NCBI GenBank assembly: GCA_030627905.1
Contig: DAOVRZ010000065.1
Span: 1 to 32,285 of the forward strand
Length of the DNA stretch: 32,285 nt
Direction: 5' to 3'
DNA from: JAGMES01 sp023128035
GTDB lineage: Bacteria; Bacillota; Halanaerobiia; DY22613
Part shown: piece after piece, positions 32,269 through 32,285 of the stretch
Numbering within the stretch: position 1 is the first letter of the stretch
Layout of the letters: the number at the start of each line of letters is the position of its first letter
Translations under genes and position numbers: made by a program
Notes under the pieces: model-generated
Seen by the model: the letters and a program-made list of their open reading frames with translations, nothing else
What the model was told of the DNA's origin: nothing
The model's database searches: none

Positions 32269-32285
32269 ACTTATTTACTTAAATG

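Noticed and set aside
1..32285. CRISPR array, tRNA genes, prophage or complete insertion sequence
   Set aside because: No regularly spaced repeats, no tRNA cloverleaf with a TTCRANY arm, no phage structural genes and no full transposase were recognised.

Overview
This window looks like chromosomal DNA from a low-GC anaerobic Firmicute. The best fit is the Halanaerobiales or a close relative. The reasons are AT-rich Bacillus/Clostridium-type sigma-A promoters and GGAGG ribosome binding sites, frequent GTG/TTG starts, an alr-acpS-nnr block, a cdaA-cdaR-glmM-glmS cell-wall block with a glmS ribozyme, and a periplasmic-type TPR protein whose N-terminus resembles LolA-type domains of diderm bacteria. 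The genus is an inference. Nearly all genes are on the minus strand. The exceptions are a gamma-carbonic-anhydrase-like gene, an XRE regulator and a CPBP membrane protein.

Layout, left to right. 1-301: no gene recognised, one small hairpin. 302-3860: M20 amidohydrolase translationally coupled to a large TPR protein. 4141-4876: mazE-mazF toxin-antitoxin operon with its own promoter and terminator. 4981-5219: an unannotated 46-codon ORF resembling only the toxin-binding tail of MazE, with its own terminator. 5282-7459: an SF1 UPF1/IGHMBP2-type helicase carrying an N-terminal DbpA-like RNA-binding domain. 7581-10835: operon acpS-nnr-alr, with a possible decayed MazE N-terminal half just after alr. 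11010-11534: gamma-class carbonic anhydrase. 11584-13380: a divergent locus made of an XRE regulator facing a 44-aa hydrophobic peptide and a polytopic membrane protein, with repeated operator-like boxes. 13613-16206: secreted parvulin foldase, a decayed sugar-kinase tail and a DUF91/NucS-like nuclease. 16382-23711: glmS with its ribozyme, an IS605-like scaffold element, glmM, an FAD oxidoreductase, cdaR, cdaA and a class II aldolase. 23865-24584: CPBP-family membrane protein. 24855-28674: tdh-kbl threonine catabolism and a cyclic-2,3-diphosphoglycerate-synthase-like P-loop protein. 28769-31974: AmmeMemoRadiSam components AmrS and a LigB-AMMECR1 fusion around a CYTH protein. 32112-32268: 5S rRNA and its terminator, the end of an rRNA operon entering from the right.

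How the genes work together. CdaA makes c-di-AMP and is controlled by CdaR. GlmM and GlmS feed UDP-GlcNAc synthesis, with GlmS mRNA cut by the glucosamine-6-phosphate ribozyme. Alr supplies D-alanine for the same wall. Nnr repairs hydrated NAD(P)H and AcpS activates acyl carrier protein. Tdh and Kbl convert threonine to glycine and acetyl-CoA.

The most unusual material is (i) MazE-like pieces on both sides of the helicase, (ii) the XRE/small membrane peptide locus, and (iii) a dispersed structured repeat, three copies in the window, whose terminal hairpin shows compensatory base changes and whose core resembles the IS605-like scaffold upstream of glmS. All family assignments rest on reading the sequence; no database search was made.
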